From Actinoallomurus iriomotensis (lineage in GTDB: Bacteria; Actinomycetota; Actinomycetes; Streptosporangiales; Streptosporangiaceae), in the NCBI RefSeq assembly GCF_030269445.1, contig NZ_BSTJ01000012.1, positions 186,001 through 250,000 on the forward strand: DNA of 64,000 nucleotides, read 5' to 3'. The notes beneath the pieces are model-generated. The model was not told where the DNA came from and searched no databases. It was given only the letters and a program-made list of their open reading frames with translations. Shown piece by piece: positions 1 through 8,619 of the stretch; the first letter of the stretch is position 1, and each line of letters starts with the position of its first letter. A program made the position numbers and the translations under genes.

Positions 1-92
1 AGGGGGTTGACGAGGGAGGCGGGGTCGGAGACGGCGGCGGAAGCCGCCTGGGCGGGGAGGATTAACGCGGCGAGCAGCGTGCCGGCGGACAC
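1..92 (-). CDS. N-terminal part of secreted protein, GH92-like (runs off left edge)
   Basis: Read leftward from a GTG at 92, the first 30 codons give a short signal peptide (hydrophobic LLAALIL, then an AQAASA-type cleavage region) followed by SDPASLVNP. A D-P-x-x-x-V-N-P run just after the signal peptide is typical of the mature N-terminus of GH92 alpha-mannosidases, which continue into a conserved IGT. An in-frame stop lies upstream at 156-158. No ATG is available, so the start is uncertain. The rest of the gene is outside the window, so the family call is tentative. Confidence 0.4.
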   Translation of the reverse strand, partial: MSAGTLLAALILPAQAASAAVSDPASLVNP

Positions 93-293
93 GAGCGGGC
101 CGAGGAGACGGGGAGGGCCATGCGTGAGCGCCCTTTCGCGGAGGGGGACCAGGGCTCATGACAACGTTGTCAGACCACTCGTACGCCGCTGTGGAAGGCC
201 AGTCAAGACATCTGTCACCACTCGGCCATTGGACCGTTTCGTACCGTTTCGGGGGCGCGTAGGCTGGCGGGAGGCGACGGGACGGAGCGAAGC

Positions 294-1142
294 ATGGGCA
301 TGATGATGGCCGTCAGCTTCACGCGCTACGGGCGTCTGTACTACCTCGACCCTGGCCCGTACAGTCCGAAGGTCGGCGACAAGGTGCTCGTGCCGACCGA
401 CTCCGGCCCCGAGGTGGCCGAGTGCATCTGGGCCCCGCAGTACGTCTCCGAGGACGTCGAGGGCCTGCCGGTCTGCGAGGGCATCGCCGACGACGAGCAC
501 CTGGCCCGCGACGAGGCGAACCGCCGCCGGCGCGCCGAGTCGCGCTCGATCGCCAAGAAGCTGATCCGCAAGCACGAGCTGCCGATGAAGGTCATCGGCG
601 TCGACTACCTCGACCAGGACAACGTCTACCGGGTCTACTTCTCCGCGCCGCACCGCGTCGACTTCCGCGCCCTCGTACGCGACCTGGCGCGGTCGATGAA
701 GGCCCGGGTCGAGCTCCGCCAGGTCGGCCCGCGCGACGAGGCACGGCTGCAGGGCGGCATCGGCCCGTGTGGGCGCGACCTGTGCTGCGCGACGTTCCTC
801 AAGGACTTCGAGCCGGTGTCGGTCCGCATGGCCAAGGAACAGGACCTGCCGGTGAACCCGCTGCGCATCGCGGGCGCCTGCGGACGCCTCATGTGCTGCC
901 TGAAGTACGAGCACCCGCTGTACGTCGAGGCCCACGAGCGCATGCCCAGGCTCGGCGAGCGCGTGGGCACCCCCGCCGGCAACGGTCAGGTCGTCGGCCG
1001 CAACGTCCCCTCCGACACCGTCAACGTACGCCTCGACGGCGGCCGCAAGTGCGCCTGCCCGGTGGCGTCGGTCTGTTCGCCTCGCCGCCAGCACGACGAT
1101 CACTACGGCGACAATCAGGATGACTCGCCGAACGCTGGGTAA
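294..1142 (+). CDS. PSP1 domain (RicT/YaaT-like) protein
   Basis: A 282-residue protein matching the PSP1/RicT family. Two cysteine clusters are visible, GPCGRDLCC (Cys159, 164, 165) and CGRLMCC (Cys196, 201, 202). In the Bacillus RicT/YmcA/YlbF complex such cysteines bind Fe-S clusters and the complex affects mRNA processing; the actinobacterial role is less defined. The tail after residue 255 (RRQHDDHYGDN) is polar and probably disordered. ATG 294 is used, but ATGs at 300, 303 and 306 are also possible. It is divergent from the gene at the left edge. In many actinobacteria this gene sits near holB and tmk, which are not seen here. Confidence 0.85.
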   Translation: MGMMMAVSFTRYGRLYYLDPGPYSPKVGDKVLVPTDSGPEVAECIWAPQYVSEDVEGLPVCEGIADDEHLARDEANRRRRAESRSIAKKLIRKHELPMKVIGVDYLDQDNVYRVYFSAPHRVDFRALVRDLARSMKARVELRQVGPRDEARLQGGIGPCGRDLCCATFLKDFEPVSVRMAKEQDLPVNPLRIAGACGRLMCCLKYEHPLYVEAHERMPRLGERVGTPAGNGQVVGRNVPSDTVNVRLDGGRKCACPVASVCSPRRQHDDHYGDNQDDSPNAG

Positions 1143-1210
1143 CGATGTTGTGGCAGTCCGCAAGCGTAGGCTGCCAGGGAGAACACTTCGGCGACAAGAA
1201 CGGTGACGGC

Positions 1211-2716
1211 GTGAATAAGTTCCGTACGGTGACCGGCCTGGCCGTGGCGGCCTTCGTCGCGGCGGCCTGCACCGGCTTTCCGAATTCCAAAGCGGCACCC
1301 TCGCCGTCGCCGAAGGGCATCGCACGCTACTACGCCCAGCACGTCTCCTGGCACGACTGCGGCGGCGGCTTCCAGTGCGGAACGCTCCACATGCCGCTCG
1401 ACTACGCCCACCCGGACGCCCAGCGCATCACGATGTCGGTCATCCGCCTGCCCGCCGAGGGCCAGCGCAAGGGCTCACTCCTGATCAACCCGGGCGGCCC
1501 CGGCGGCTCCGGCGTCGAGTTCGTCCGCGAGGGCGCCCGCCAGTTCGGCGCCGACCTGCGCAAGAACTTCGACCTCGTCGGCTTCGACCCGCGCGGCGTC
1601 AACCAGACCAAGCCGGCGGTCCGCTGCCTCACGAGCAAAGAACTCGACCGCTTCTTCGCCACCGACACCTCCCCGGACACCCCCGCCGAGGTCAACGACC
1701 TGGTCAAGGTCAGCAAGGGCTGGGCCGACGACTGCAAGACCCGCATCCCGTCCCTGCTCCCGTACGTCGGCACGATCAACGCCGCCAAGGACATGGACGT
1801 CCTCCGCGCCGCCCTCGGCGACCAGGGGATGACCTACTACGGCGCCTCGTACGGCACGTACCTCGGCGCGTACTACGCCGACCTGTTCCCCAAGCACGTA
1901 CGCGCGATGGTCCTCGACGGCGCGATCGACCCGAAGCTGTCCGGCGACGCGGTCAACATCGAACAGGCCAAAGGCTTCGACACGGCCGTCCACGCGTTCG
2001 CCGCCGACTGCGTGAAGGCCAACGACTGCCCGCTGGGCAACGGCTCGGTCCACCAGGCACTCACCCGGCTCCAGCGGTTCTTCGCCCAGACGGACAAGAA
2101 GCCACTCAAAAACGGCCTGGGCGACGGCCGCGTGGTGGACGAGTCCCTGGTAGAGCTGGGCGTCGCCTCCGCGCTGTACAACAAGCAGACCTGGCCCATC
2201 CTGCGCCTCGCCCTGAAGAGCGGCATCGAACAGGGCGACGGCACGACACTGCTGCGCCTCGGCGACCTGCTGGTCGAACGCAACAAGGACGGCTCATACT
2301 CGAACCAGAGCGAAGCCAACATGGCCGTGAACTGCGTGGACAAGCCGTACTCACGTTCGCTGGGGGCGTGGAAGGACCAGGCCGCCAAGGCCAAGAAGGC
2401 CGCCCCGCTGTTCGGCCAGTTCGTGGTGTGGGGCACGCTGCCGTGCGGCTACTGGCCGGTCCAGAGCCACGAACAGCCCCGCCCGCTACACGCCCAGGGT
2501 TCCAAGCCGATCGTGGTCGTCGGCACCACCCGCGACCCGGCCACCCCGTACAGGTGGGCCCAGGCCCTGGCGTCCCAGCTGAACTCGGGCGTGCTGCTGA
2601 GCCTGGACGGCGACGGCCACACCGCCTACCTCCAGGGCAACCCGTGCATCAGCAGCGCCGTGGACCGCTACCTGATCTCCACAGCCACCCCGAAGAAGAA
2701 CACGATGTGCCACTAG
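1211..2716 (+). CDS. Secreted alpha/beta-hydrolase lipoprotein, TAP/SlpD-like peptidase
   Basis: About 501 residues from GTG 1211. The N-terminus has the charged VNKFR, a hydrophobic stretch and a VAAAC lipobox (Cys20), which supports this start over the longer frame opening at 1145. INPGGPGGSG forms an oxyanion-type loop, GASYGTY holds the nucleophilic serine (about residue 213), and GDGHTAY near the end carries the catalytic histidine. The layout is that of Streptomyces tripeptidyl aminopeptidases (TAP, SlpD/SlpE), with an abhydrolase core and a TAP-like C-terminal domain. It is likely a membrane-anchored exported exopeptidase. It stands alone, 66 bp upstream of tRNA-Thr. Confidence 0.85.
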   Translation: MNKFRTVTGLAVAAFVAAACTGFPNSKAAPSPSPKGIARYYAQHVSWHDCGGGFQCGTLHMPLDYAHPDAQRITMSVIRLPAEGQRKGSLLINPGGPGGSGVEFVREGARQFGADLRKNFDLVGFDPRGVNQTKPAVRCLTSKELDRFFATDTSPDTPAEVNDLVKVSKGWADDCKTRIPSLLPYVGTINAAKDMDVLRAALGDQGMTYYGASYGTYLGAYYADLFPKHVRAMVLDGAIDPKLSGDAVNIEQAKGFDTAVHAFAADCVKANDCPLGNGSVHQALTRLQRFFAQTDKKPLKNGLGDGRVVDESLVELGVASALYNKQTWPILRLALKSGIEQGDGTTLLRLGDLLVERNKDGSYSNQSEANMAVNCVDKPYSRSLGAWKDQAAKAKKAAPLFGQFVVWGTLPCGYWPVQSHEQPRPLHAQGSKPIVVVGTTRDPATPYRWAQALASQLNSGVLLSLDGDGHTAYLQGNPCISSAVDRYLISTATPKKNTMCH

Positions 2717-2782
2717 CCACGGGTGCACGAGGAGTGCCTGAGACCCGGTAGACTCAACGGGCGTCGCGCTGCGGTGCGGCAA

Positions 2783-2855
2783 GCCGCCTTAGCTCAGTCG
2801 GCAGAGCGATTCACTCGTAATGAATAGGTCATCGGTTCGATTCCGATAGGCGGCT
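2783..2855 (+). tRNA. tRNA-Thr(CGT)
   Basis: A full cloverleaf can be drawn: acceptor GCCGCCT with AGGCGGC, anticodon stem ATTCA/TGAAT with loop CTCGTAA (anticodon CGT), and T arm ATCGG-TTCGATT-CCGAT. CCA is not encoded. A -10-like TAGACT lies at 2749-2754. The gene is the integration target of the element that follows: its 3' part from base 2811 onward is duplicated at 25833. Confidence 0.95.
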
Positions 2856-2906
2856 CCCACGTCAAAGGCCCCTTCCGATCATGGAAGGGGCCTTTTTGCT
2901 AACGCC
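2811..2906 (+). repeat. attL (3' end of tRNA-Thr plus terminator)
   Basis: Left copy of the direct repeat. It covers the tRNA from the anticodon stem to the 3' end, the downstream hairpin, and the bases through GCTAACGCC at 2898-2906. It differs from attR at three positions. Two of these are the paired bases closing the T stem (A-T here, G-C at attR). Confidence 0.9.
2864..2895. terminator. Intrinsic terminator after tRNA-Thr, inside attL
   Basis: A perfect 13-bp stem, AAAGGCCCCTTCC with GGAAGGGGCCTTT, around a GATCAT loop and followed by T residues. The same hairpin is present in attR at 25886-25917, so either copy can terminate the tRNA transcript. Confidence 0.85.
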
Positions 2907-2915
2907 TTTGCTAAC
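2898..2915. repeat. Paired GCTAAC boxes at left end of the element
   Basis: GCTAAC occurs at 2898-2903 and 2910-2915, twelve bases apart. The same pair with the same spacing and an intervening GCC is found at 25721-25738 near attR. They could be integrase arm-type sites or a relic of end duplication; this is inference. Confidence 0.4.
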
Positions 2916-2923
2916 AGGCGCTC

Positions 2924-4159
2924 CTATGCCGCCTTGATGGCCTTGGCGAAGACGTCCGCGGCTGCCGTCTCGGCGGATCGGATCACGTGGGCGTAGACCC
3001 TCAGCGTGATCGCCGGGTCGCCGTGACCGAGCCTCGCGGCGACGACGTGGACGGGGACGCCCGCCAGGAGCAGCGTCGTGGCGTGGATGTGGCGCAGGTC
3101 GTGCAGTCGCGCGTAGGGGAGCGGGTCGGCCGGTGGCTTTCCTTCCTTCGGGTGGTTGTGGGCCTTAATGAGCTTGCGGGGGAGCGCCGTCACCGTGTCC
3201 GGGTAGATCGGGTCGCCCCAGGCCGTGGCGAAGACGTGGCCGTTCTTCTCGCCGCGCCATGAGTCGCCGGCCGCGAGCTTGTCGGCTGCCTGTGCGCGGT
3301 GGTGTTCTCTCAGGACTTTGACGGTCTCGTCGTCGATGCTGACGACGCGCTTCCTCCCGCTCTTGGTCGTGCCTTCGAGCCGCTCGCCTTCGACCACACC
3401 GGCCGAGCCGGTAATGACGATCTGCTTGCCGTCCAGGTCGACGTCGGACCAGCGGAGGTTGAGCAATTCCCCGCGTCGTGCGCCCGTGTAGGCGGCGACG
3501 TGGAAGAACGCGAACAGGCGGTGACCACGCGCGGTGTCGAGGAAGCTCCGGAGCTGGGCAGGGGTCCAGACGGTGCCCGGCTCCGCCAGGTGGACGCGTG
3601 GCCGCTTGGCGCGTTCGACGGGCGAGCTATCGATGAGCTGGTCGACCACGACCGCGTCACGGAAGGCACGCCGCAGAATCGCGTGAGTGTGGACCACGGT
3701 CGACACCGCGAGCGGCTTACCGTTGCGACCGCCGCCCTTCAGCAGGTCACGGTAGAGCTTGGTGATGGCGGACGGGCGGACGGCCTGGACCTGGAGGCCG
3801 CCGATGTACGGGTTGACGTACAGGCGGATGCCCTTGCGGTAGTCCTCCAGCGTCCCCGGCTTGATCTCCATGGCGTGGCTGTCCAGCCACTGGTCGAGGT
3901 AGTCGGCGACGGTGATCTCGTTGCGGTCGATGTACGTGCCGCGACGGGCCTTGACTCGTGCGTCGTCGCGAGCGGCCTTGGCCTCGTCTTCGGTGGCGAA
4001 TCCACCGACCCACCGCGGTTTGCTCACGCCGGTCTCGGGATCTTTGACGCGGACGACGTAGGACCAGGTGCTACCGCGCTTCATGACGCCGTCACGAAGC
4101 TTGGGCTTGCCTTTCTTGGCGCGCTTGCGGTTGTTCGGCTCGTTCGGAGTCGTGGTCAT
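2924..4159 (-). CDS. int: Tyrosine recombinase integrase
   Basis: A 411-residue phage-type tyrosine integrase. It has an AP2-like basic N-terminus (about 20-75), a SAM-like core-binding domain (80-185) and a catalytic domain. Catalytic residues are visible: Arg228 in TGARRGE, HDLRH at 353-357 (His353, Arg356), His379 in LGHG and Tyr389 in RVYAHV. It lies 17 bp from attL, reading toward it, as in pSAM2-like elements. Its ATG overlaps the excisionase stop by one base, so the two are translationally coupled. It is expected to integrate the element into the tRNA-Thr 3' end and, with Xis, to excise it. Confidence 0.95.
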   Translation of the reverse strand: MTTTPNEPNNRKRAKKGKPKLRDGVMKRGSTWSYVVRVKDPETGVSKPRWVGGFATEDEAKAARDDARVKARRGTYIDRNEITVADYLDQWLDSHAMEIKPGTLEDYRKGIRLYVNPYIGGLQVQAVRPSAITKLYRDLLKGGGRNGKPLAVSTVVHTHAILRRAFRDAVVVDQLIDSSPVERAKRPRVHLAEPGTVWTPAQLRSFLDTARGHRLFAFFHVAAYTGARRGELLNLRWSDVDLDGKQIVITGSAGVVEGERLEGTTKSGRKRVVSIDDETVKVLREHHRAQAADKLAAGDSWRGEKNGHVFATAWGDPIYPDTVTALPRKLIKAHNHPKEGKPPADPLPYARLHDLRHIHATTLLLAGVPVHVVAARLGHGDPAITLRVYAHVIRSAETAAADVFAKAIKAA

Positions 4160-4338
4160 CAGGCGGCCTCTTCCATGAGCTGGTCGATGTAGGAGGTGAG
4201 TGCGCGGTGCGGGATGCGCCGGGAGCCGTCGATGCGGAGTGAGGCGATGGCGCCGGCCTTGATGAGCTCGTAGAGCTTGCTGCGGGAGATGCCGAGCGCT
4301 GTGGCGGCTTCGGGGACGGTGAGCAGGAGCTTTGTCAC
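4159..4338 (-). CDS. xis: Excisionase (small HTH DNA-binding protein)
   Basis: A 59-residue protein from GTG 4338. It begins LLTVPEAATALGISRSKLYE, a MerR/BldC-like winged-helix start typical of AICE excisionases, and ends in an acidic MEEAA. The GTG overlaps the rep stop (GTGA) and its own stop overlaps the int start, so rep-xis-int form one coupled operon. Small Xis proteins bend att DNA and bias recombination toward excision. Confidence 0.85.
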   Translation of the reverse strand: MTKLLLTVPEAATALGISRSKLYELIKAGAIASLRIDGSRRIPHRALTSYIDQLMEEAA

Positions 4339-5722
4339 GCGGCGAGCCCTTCCGGTGGTGCGGTCACGGGTAGTCGGGTGGCGGTGATGGCAGCGACGAG
4401 GAGTGCTTCACCGGTGGTCAGGCCCTGGCCGACGTACGCCCAGTGAGAGGTGACCAGGACGGTGTCGTCGTCGAAGGGGAGGCGTCCGGTGGTGACGGGG
4501 TGTTCGGTGCGTTGGTACTCGGCGCGAGCCGCGCGGAGGGTGGCGAGCGTGGTGGAGTAGGCGCGGCTTTTGGTGGAGAAGTGACCCCGGAAGCCGAGCA
4601 TGTGAGCCCAGGCGGTCAGCCGCAGATCCTCCAACTCGGGTAGTGAGCCGAGTCGCAGACACTCAGCGATCAGTCGCCGAGCTGGGGCCGGATGTCGAGC
4701 TGATCGAGATCATCGGTGGGCCTGACACGGCGGTCGAGGGTGCCGACGCATTCGGCGGCTTTGGTGGCGTACTTGGCGACGTAGCCGGCCACTGCTTGCT
4801 CGGTGAGGTCGCCGTTTGCGGTGATGGGCCGGATGTCGAGTTCGCGACCCCAGGCGAGCGTGAGCGATGGCAACTCGGCCGCCTCGGGCGTGGCCACGGT
4901 GACGTGACGCGCCGCCTCGGTGATGGCCTCGGCGAGTCCATCGAGGGTCGCCCAGCCGGGCGGGAGCGTTGCGGGTCCGTCCGGCCCGTCGAGGCGGACG
5001 ATGGCGTGGAAGTGGACGACGCCGCGTCGCTGGTATTCGGCGACCTTGGCGAAGGAGACCTTCAGCACCTGGCCGAGTTCCTTGACGCTCAGGCCGCAGT
5101 TGCGAGCCAAGACGCGGCGCAGCCGGATGGTGAACCGCCGCCACAACTCCGGCGCGAGAGCGTTGAACAGCACTGAGCCGGTGTGGTCGTAGCAGTCGGG
5201 GCAGATCGGCTCACCAAGCCGCGGATCATCGGCACTGTGCCGCTCGTTGCAGGCCACCGGGCGACCGTGCGGGCATGTGCCGCCCTTACGGCGTGGGCGG
5301 CAGCGCAGAACCTGGCCGTTCTTCATGCACAGGCTGTGGACAGCCCCGAACGATGGCGCGGTCAGGGTGAGGAAGACGGCTGGGTGTTCGGCGACTTCCG
5401 CGGGAACGCCTTTGCCGCCGACCAGGCCCGCGCGGATGAGCTGGTAGGTGTCGGCCCGGTAGGTCTCCGCACATGACGGGCAGCGCGACGCGCGCCGAGT
5501 CTTGCAGGCGACGCGCAGGACGCCGCCGGGTTCGTTTGCGGTGGTGTAGCGGTGGAGGAGGGCGCCGTTGAGCGGGTCGCGGTATTCGACCTTTCCGCGC
5601 AGGTGGACGGGCTGTGTGCATCCTCCGGTGTGGCGGATCTGGGCGGCCCAGCGGTCATAGTGCGGGTCGTTGTAGCGGGCGACCATCCCGTTGATGGCGT
5701 GTCGGGTCAGCGGGTTCGGCAA
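4335..5722 (-). pseudogene. RepSA-like replication initiator, interrupted by a frameshift
   Basis: The upstream frame (TTG 5722, with SD-like GAGAGGA) encodes 350 residues ending RPQLGD. It has cysteine pairs (CPSC; CPHG; CPDC) and the rolling-circle motif VVHFHAIVRLDG typical of RepSA. A second frame continues directly with RRLIAECLRLG, LRLTAWAHMLGFRGHFSTKS and on to a stop at 4335, which is the usual RepSA C-terminus. The frames join if one C is restored to the four-C run at 4684-4687 (G on the plus strand). A one-base deletion or a sequence error is therefore likely. If real, the initiator loses about 115 residues. The stop overlaps the xis start. Confidence 0.85.
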
Positions 5723-5761
5723 GATGGGCGAGTCCTCTCGCAGTGGTGATGTGTACGGATG

Positions 5762-5810
5762 GCCCCCGACGTGGCGGACGGCTTGGCGGTTGTACGACCA
5801 CGCCGGGGGC
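5762..5810. repeat. Imperfect inverted repeat upstream of rep
   Basis: GCCCCCGACGTGG (5762-5774) pairs with CCACGCCGGGGGC (5798-5810) with one mismatch, around a 23-base loop. It lies between rep and the small zinc-peptide gene, inside the operon. It could be an RNA hairpin acting on rep expression or part of the replication origin; the sequence alone does not decide. Confidence 0.55.
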
Positions 5811-5821
5811 GCTTCAGCGGG

Positions 5822-5920
5822 TCAGCAGAACCCGAGGCCCTCGCAGTGGCCGCAGGTGTCGCCGTAGCTGTCGAGACCGGTGCCGCCGCAGGTGCAGCAC
5901 TGGTAGTGCTCGGGTTCCAT
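5822..5920 (-). CDS. 32-residue cysteine-rich (zinc-ribbon) peptide
   Basis: Too short for routine gene calling. ATG 5920 overlaps the stop of the upstream gene by one base. It encodes a peptide with CCTCGGTG and CGHCEG, i.e. two CxxC pairs with the glycine pattern of DnaJ-like zinc knuckles. Coupling and placement just before rep argue that it is translated. Function is unknown; similar tiny cysteine peptides occur in other AICE backbones. Confidence 0.6.
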   Translation of the reverse strand: MEPEHYQCCTCGGTGLDSYGDTCGHCEGLGFC

Positions 5921-6252
5921 CAGGCCGCTTCGGTGTCCGGGACGACCGATTCGGCGTAGGACTGGCCGGCCCGGTGTACGGCCATGACAGCCACGGGGAT
6001 CGCGATGCAGCGGTACTCGACCGGGCCGAAGGTGCGGATGGCTTTGTAGTGGCCGCCCCGGGCGGTGTCGTCCGAGACCGGGACGCCAAGCAGCGCGGCG
6101 ACCCGCTCGACCTCGGCGAAGGCTGCCGCGTCGGTGCCGTGGGCGTGTACCAGGACGTCAGTGCGGAACTCCGGGACTGGCACGGCGGGGTTGGTGTCGA
6201 GGTAGTCGGCGAGGGCGTGAAGGCCGTTGATGAACTCGGTGCGGTGGGTCAT
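5920..6252 (-). CDS. Conserved AICE/plasmid hypothetical protein
   Basis: 110 residues from ATG 6252, chosen because AAAGGGAAC lies just upstream; an open frame extends to 6360 but its added residues look non-native. It starts MTHRTEFINGLHALADYL and contains alternating hydrophobic strands, with no recognised motif. It occupies the usual small-gene slot between the membrane protein and rep. Function unknown. Confidence 0.75.
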   Translation of the reverse strand: MTHRTEFINGLHALADYLDTNPAVPVPEFRTDVLVHAHGTDAAAFAEVERVAALLGVPVSDDTARGGHYKAIRTFGPVEYRCIAIPVAVMAVHRAGQSYAESVVPDTEAA

Positions 6253-6265
6253 GGACGGTTCCCTT

Positions 6266-6958
6266 TCAGGCAGTGCGGATCTGGCGAAGAAGGTCCGAGG
6301 CGAGCTGGTTGGACACGCCCAGCCGGGCACGCAGCGCATCCCGTGTGATGGGGCGGCCATGCCGGGTCTCGTGTTCGTCGGCGACCCGGCGGGCGTAGGC
6401 GACCAGCGAGTCAGCAGGAGCTACGGAGGACGCCGGCTCGTCGGGCACGGGGACGAGTTCGCCCGGACGCGGCGTTTCCGGCTCGGACTCGTCCTGTCGC
6501 TCGTCCTGCGGCTTGCCGAAGGACGGCGGGATCGGGGACGACAGGACGACCGGGGACGATGCGGGACGGCGGCCGGTCGAGCGGCGTTCGAGCATCGAGA
6601 CCGCGACCAGGAACGCCCCGGCCGGTGTCGCCGCTGTCAGCCAGCCCCATACGGTCGGTTCGGCCTGGGCGAGGTTGGCCGCCAGCGACAGCAGCACCCC
6701 GCCCGTCAGGACGAGCGCAGGCCAGGACACCCGCCGGGTCGTGCGGCCGGTTCGCTTGTCGCGTTGGCGTTCGCGGGCGGCCATGACGCAGGTCAGGTCG
6801 ATGCAGACGGCGATGGCCCAGGCCATGGGTCCGTGTTGGCCGTGTTCGTTGGCGGTGTCGCGGATATGGGTGAACGAGCCTGCTCCGGCGATGCCGGCCA
6901 GGACGGCGACCGGCCCGGAGTCGACCGCCACCGCGGCGGCCTTCCGGCGGGTGCTCAC
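6266..6958 (-). CDS. DUF2637 membrane protein (Spd-like)
   Basis: 230 residues from GTG 6958, which overlaps the preceding stop (GTGA). Four hydrophobic segments lie in the first 130 residues, including the DUF2637-type HGQHGPMAWAIAVCIDL. After that comes a proline-rich linker and a C-terminal helix-turn-helix-like part (RPITRDALRARLGVSNQLAS). DUF2637 proteins are common in AICEs and plasmids next to transfer genes and are thought to help intramycelial spread. The second domain may bind DNA; that is inference. Confidence 0.8.
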   Translation of the reverse strand: MSTRRKAAAVAVDSGPVAVLAGIAGAGSFTHIRDTANEHGQHGPMAWAIAVCIDLTCVMAARERQRDKRTGRTTRRVSWPALVLTGGVLLSLAANLAQAEPTVWGWLTAATPAGAFLVAVSMLERRSTGRRPASSPVVLSSPIPPSFGKPQDERQDESEPETPRPGELVPVPDEPASSVAPADSLVAYARRVADEHETRHGRPITRDALRARLGVSNQLASDLLRQIRTA

Positions 6959-7200
6959 GCGGCCACCTGGTCCAGGACGACCGCGAGGAGCGCGGCCAAT
7001 TCGGGGTCGCAGTGGTGCGTCTCGGCCCAGGTGTCGGCGTCGGCCAGGTGGTGCAGGGTCGCGGACTCGCAGCAGCGCGCGCAGGCCGTGACGTACAGGC
7101 CGCGTCCTTCGTCCCACTCGACGGAGACGGGGACGAGGCCAGGACGGGCGGCAGGACGGCGAGGACGGCGGACGGGACGGAGCGGAATCACGTTGGTCAT
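6955..7200 (-). CDS. Small AICE hypothetical protein
   Basis: 81 residues from ATG 7200, preceded by a good SD (GAGGTGAT). It has a basic, proline-rich N-terminus (RPVRRPRRPAARP), then a compact part with CARCC and a conserved HHCDPELAALL end. It is coupled to the DUF2637 gene by a GTGA overlap. It resembles small conserved proteins found beside traB/spd in Streptomyces elements. Function unknown. Confidence 0.65.
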   Translation of the reverse strand: MTNVIPLRPVRRPRRPAARPGLVPVSVEWDEGRGLYVTACARCCESATLHHLADADTWAETHHCDPELAALLAVVLDQVAA

Positions 7201-7271
7201 GGCGATCACCTCGGTTTCAGACATGGCTCGGCTAAGGACTTGGCGCAGGGCGCCGGTTGAGTGAGTTGGGG

Positions 7272-8606
7272 TTATGCGGCCTTGAGCGGCGGCACGGTGT
7301 CGACGGCGACCAGATCCGCCCACGCGGGGGTGAGGTTCGCGTACTGGCGGGCGGCGGCTTCGGCGTCCTCTTCGCTCACGTACACCGAGCGGGCACGGTG
7401 CCAGGTGCCGTCTTGTCCGGCGATGATGGCGACGCCGGGTGTCTCGGCGGCGATGGCGCGTGCCGCGTCGAGGGCATCGGGGTCCATATCGCCCAGCGTC
7501 ATGTTGGCGGTCTCGGGGTCATTGACGCGGTGGCAGATCCGTCCGGACAACTGTGAACGCAGGGCGGTGACGCCGGGGCCGAGGTCGGAGCCGATGCGCT
7601 GACCGCAGACGATCAGGTAGACGGCGAAGGCCCTGCCGAGTTGCGCCACGCGCAGCAGAGCGGTCGCGGTCTTGGCGATCTCGTCTTTCTCGCTCTTGTC
7701 GGCCATCAGGAACAGTTCGGCGACCTCGTCCACCAGGACCACGATCGGCACCGGCCGTACCTGTTCCGGAAGCTTCCAGACGTTGCGTGCGCCCGCCTCG
7801 CGGCAGATTCGCATCCGGTCGGTCAGCACGCCCACCAGGTCATCGAGCAGCCGTACGCACTCAGTGCGGGTGGTGGCCAGCGCGGACAGGCGCGGGGCGT
7901 ACGGGGTGAACTCCACTCCCCCTTTGAGGTCGAAGCCGACGAGGGCGACGGGTTGGGGCGCCAGACCCTTGATGATGGCGTTGGCCAGGTTGGACTTGCC
8001 GGACTGTGTCGCGCCCGCGTTCAGCCAGTGCGGCACCGTACGGAAGTCGATGACCCAGTCCCGGCCGTTCTCCAGCCGGCCCGGCCGCACCGTCAGCAAC
8101 TCACCGGTCTCGGGTGAGACGTCGACGCCGATCAGCGGATCGCTCATGGTCGCCAGCAGCGTGACGGAGCCGGGCGCGGAGTCGACCACCCGGACCGCGT
8201 ACACGCGCCAGGCATGCGCGAGTCGATCGCAGACCTTCACGTAGTCGTCCGGGATCTGCCCATCGTGCAGACGAACTCGGACGCGCCAGCCCAGGACGGT
8301 CGGCCGCAGCAGCCCGAGCCGGGGTGCGCGTTCGATGTCGACCCGCCGGACACGTCGCCGTTCGTGGATGACGGCGGAGGCCGTACGCAGGCCGGGGACG
8401 GCTTCCAGCGACAGCCGCCAGGCGCGGCGCTTGCGGGTGAGCGTGCAGCCGTAGGCCACGTGCCGCCAGGTCAGGTAGACCCGTACGGCCTTGAGTGGGA
8501 AGCCGACCGCGTACCAGAAGGAGCGCGGGAGCCAGTGGCGCCAGGCCCAGACCCCGGCCGCCGAAGCGACCGAGAGCCCGAGCATGGCGTACATCGCGTT
8601 GGTCAC
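7272..8606 (-). CDS. FtsK/SpoIIIE-type DNA translocase (TraB/TraSA-like)
   Basis: 444 residues from GTG 8606, chosen for its SD (GAGGTAGG). An N-terminal transmembrane helix (residues 3-20) and basic region precede the motor domain. Walker A is GATQSGKSN (198-206) and Walker B VVLVDEVAEL (289-298). Single FtsK-like proteins (TraB/TraSA) are sufficient to move double-stranded plasmid or AICE DNA between mycelia in actinomycetes. No relaxase gene is present, as expected. The proposed C-terminal DNA-recognition helix was not checked against a clt site. Confidence 0.9.
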   Translation of the reverse strand: MTNAMYAMLGLSVASAAGVWAWRHWLPRSFWYAVGFPLKAVRVYLTWRHVAYGCTLTRKRRAWRLSLEAVPGLRTASAVIHERRRVRRVDIERAPRLGLLRPTVLGWRVRVRLHDGQIPDDYVKVCDRLAHAWRVYAVRVVDSAPGSVTLLATMSDPLIGVDVSPETGELLTVRPGRLENGRDWVIDFRTVPHWLNAGATQSGKSNLANAIIKGLAPQPVALVGFDLKGGVEFTPYAPRLSALATTRTECVRLLDDLVGVLTDRMRICREAGARNVWKLPEQVRPVPIVVLVDEVAELFLMADKSEKDEIAKTATALLRVAQLGRAFAVYLIVCGQRIGSDLGPGVTALRSQLSGRICHRVNDPETANMTLGDMDPDALDAARAIAAETPGVAIIAGQDGTWHRARSVYVSEEDAEAAARQYANLTPAWADLVAVDTVPPLKAA

Positions 8607-8619
8607 CGTCTGCCCTACC

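Noticed and set aside
156-1325. Long open frame on the minus strand opposite the PSP1 gene
   Set aside because: High-GC antisense artefact; no domain, Arg/Ala-rich composition, and the plus-strand gene is clearly real.
3299-4192. 297-codon plus-strand frame opposite the integrase
   Set aside because: Shadow of the integrase; no family signal or start signal.
4684-4687. Programmed -1 frameshift in rep
   Set aside because: No classical slippery heptamer in the zero frame; a one-base deletion in the C run explains it more simply.
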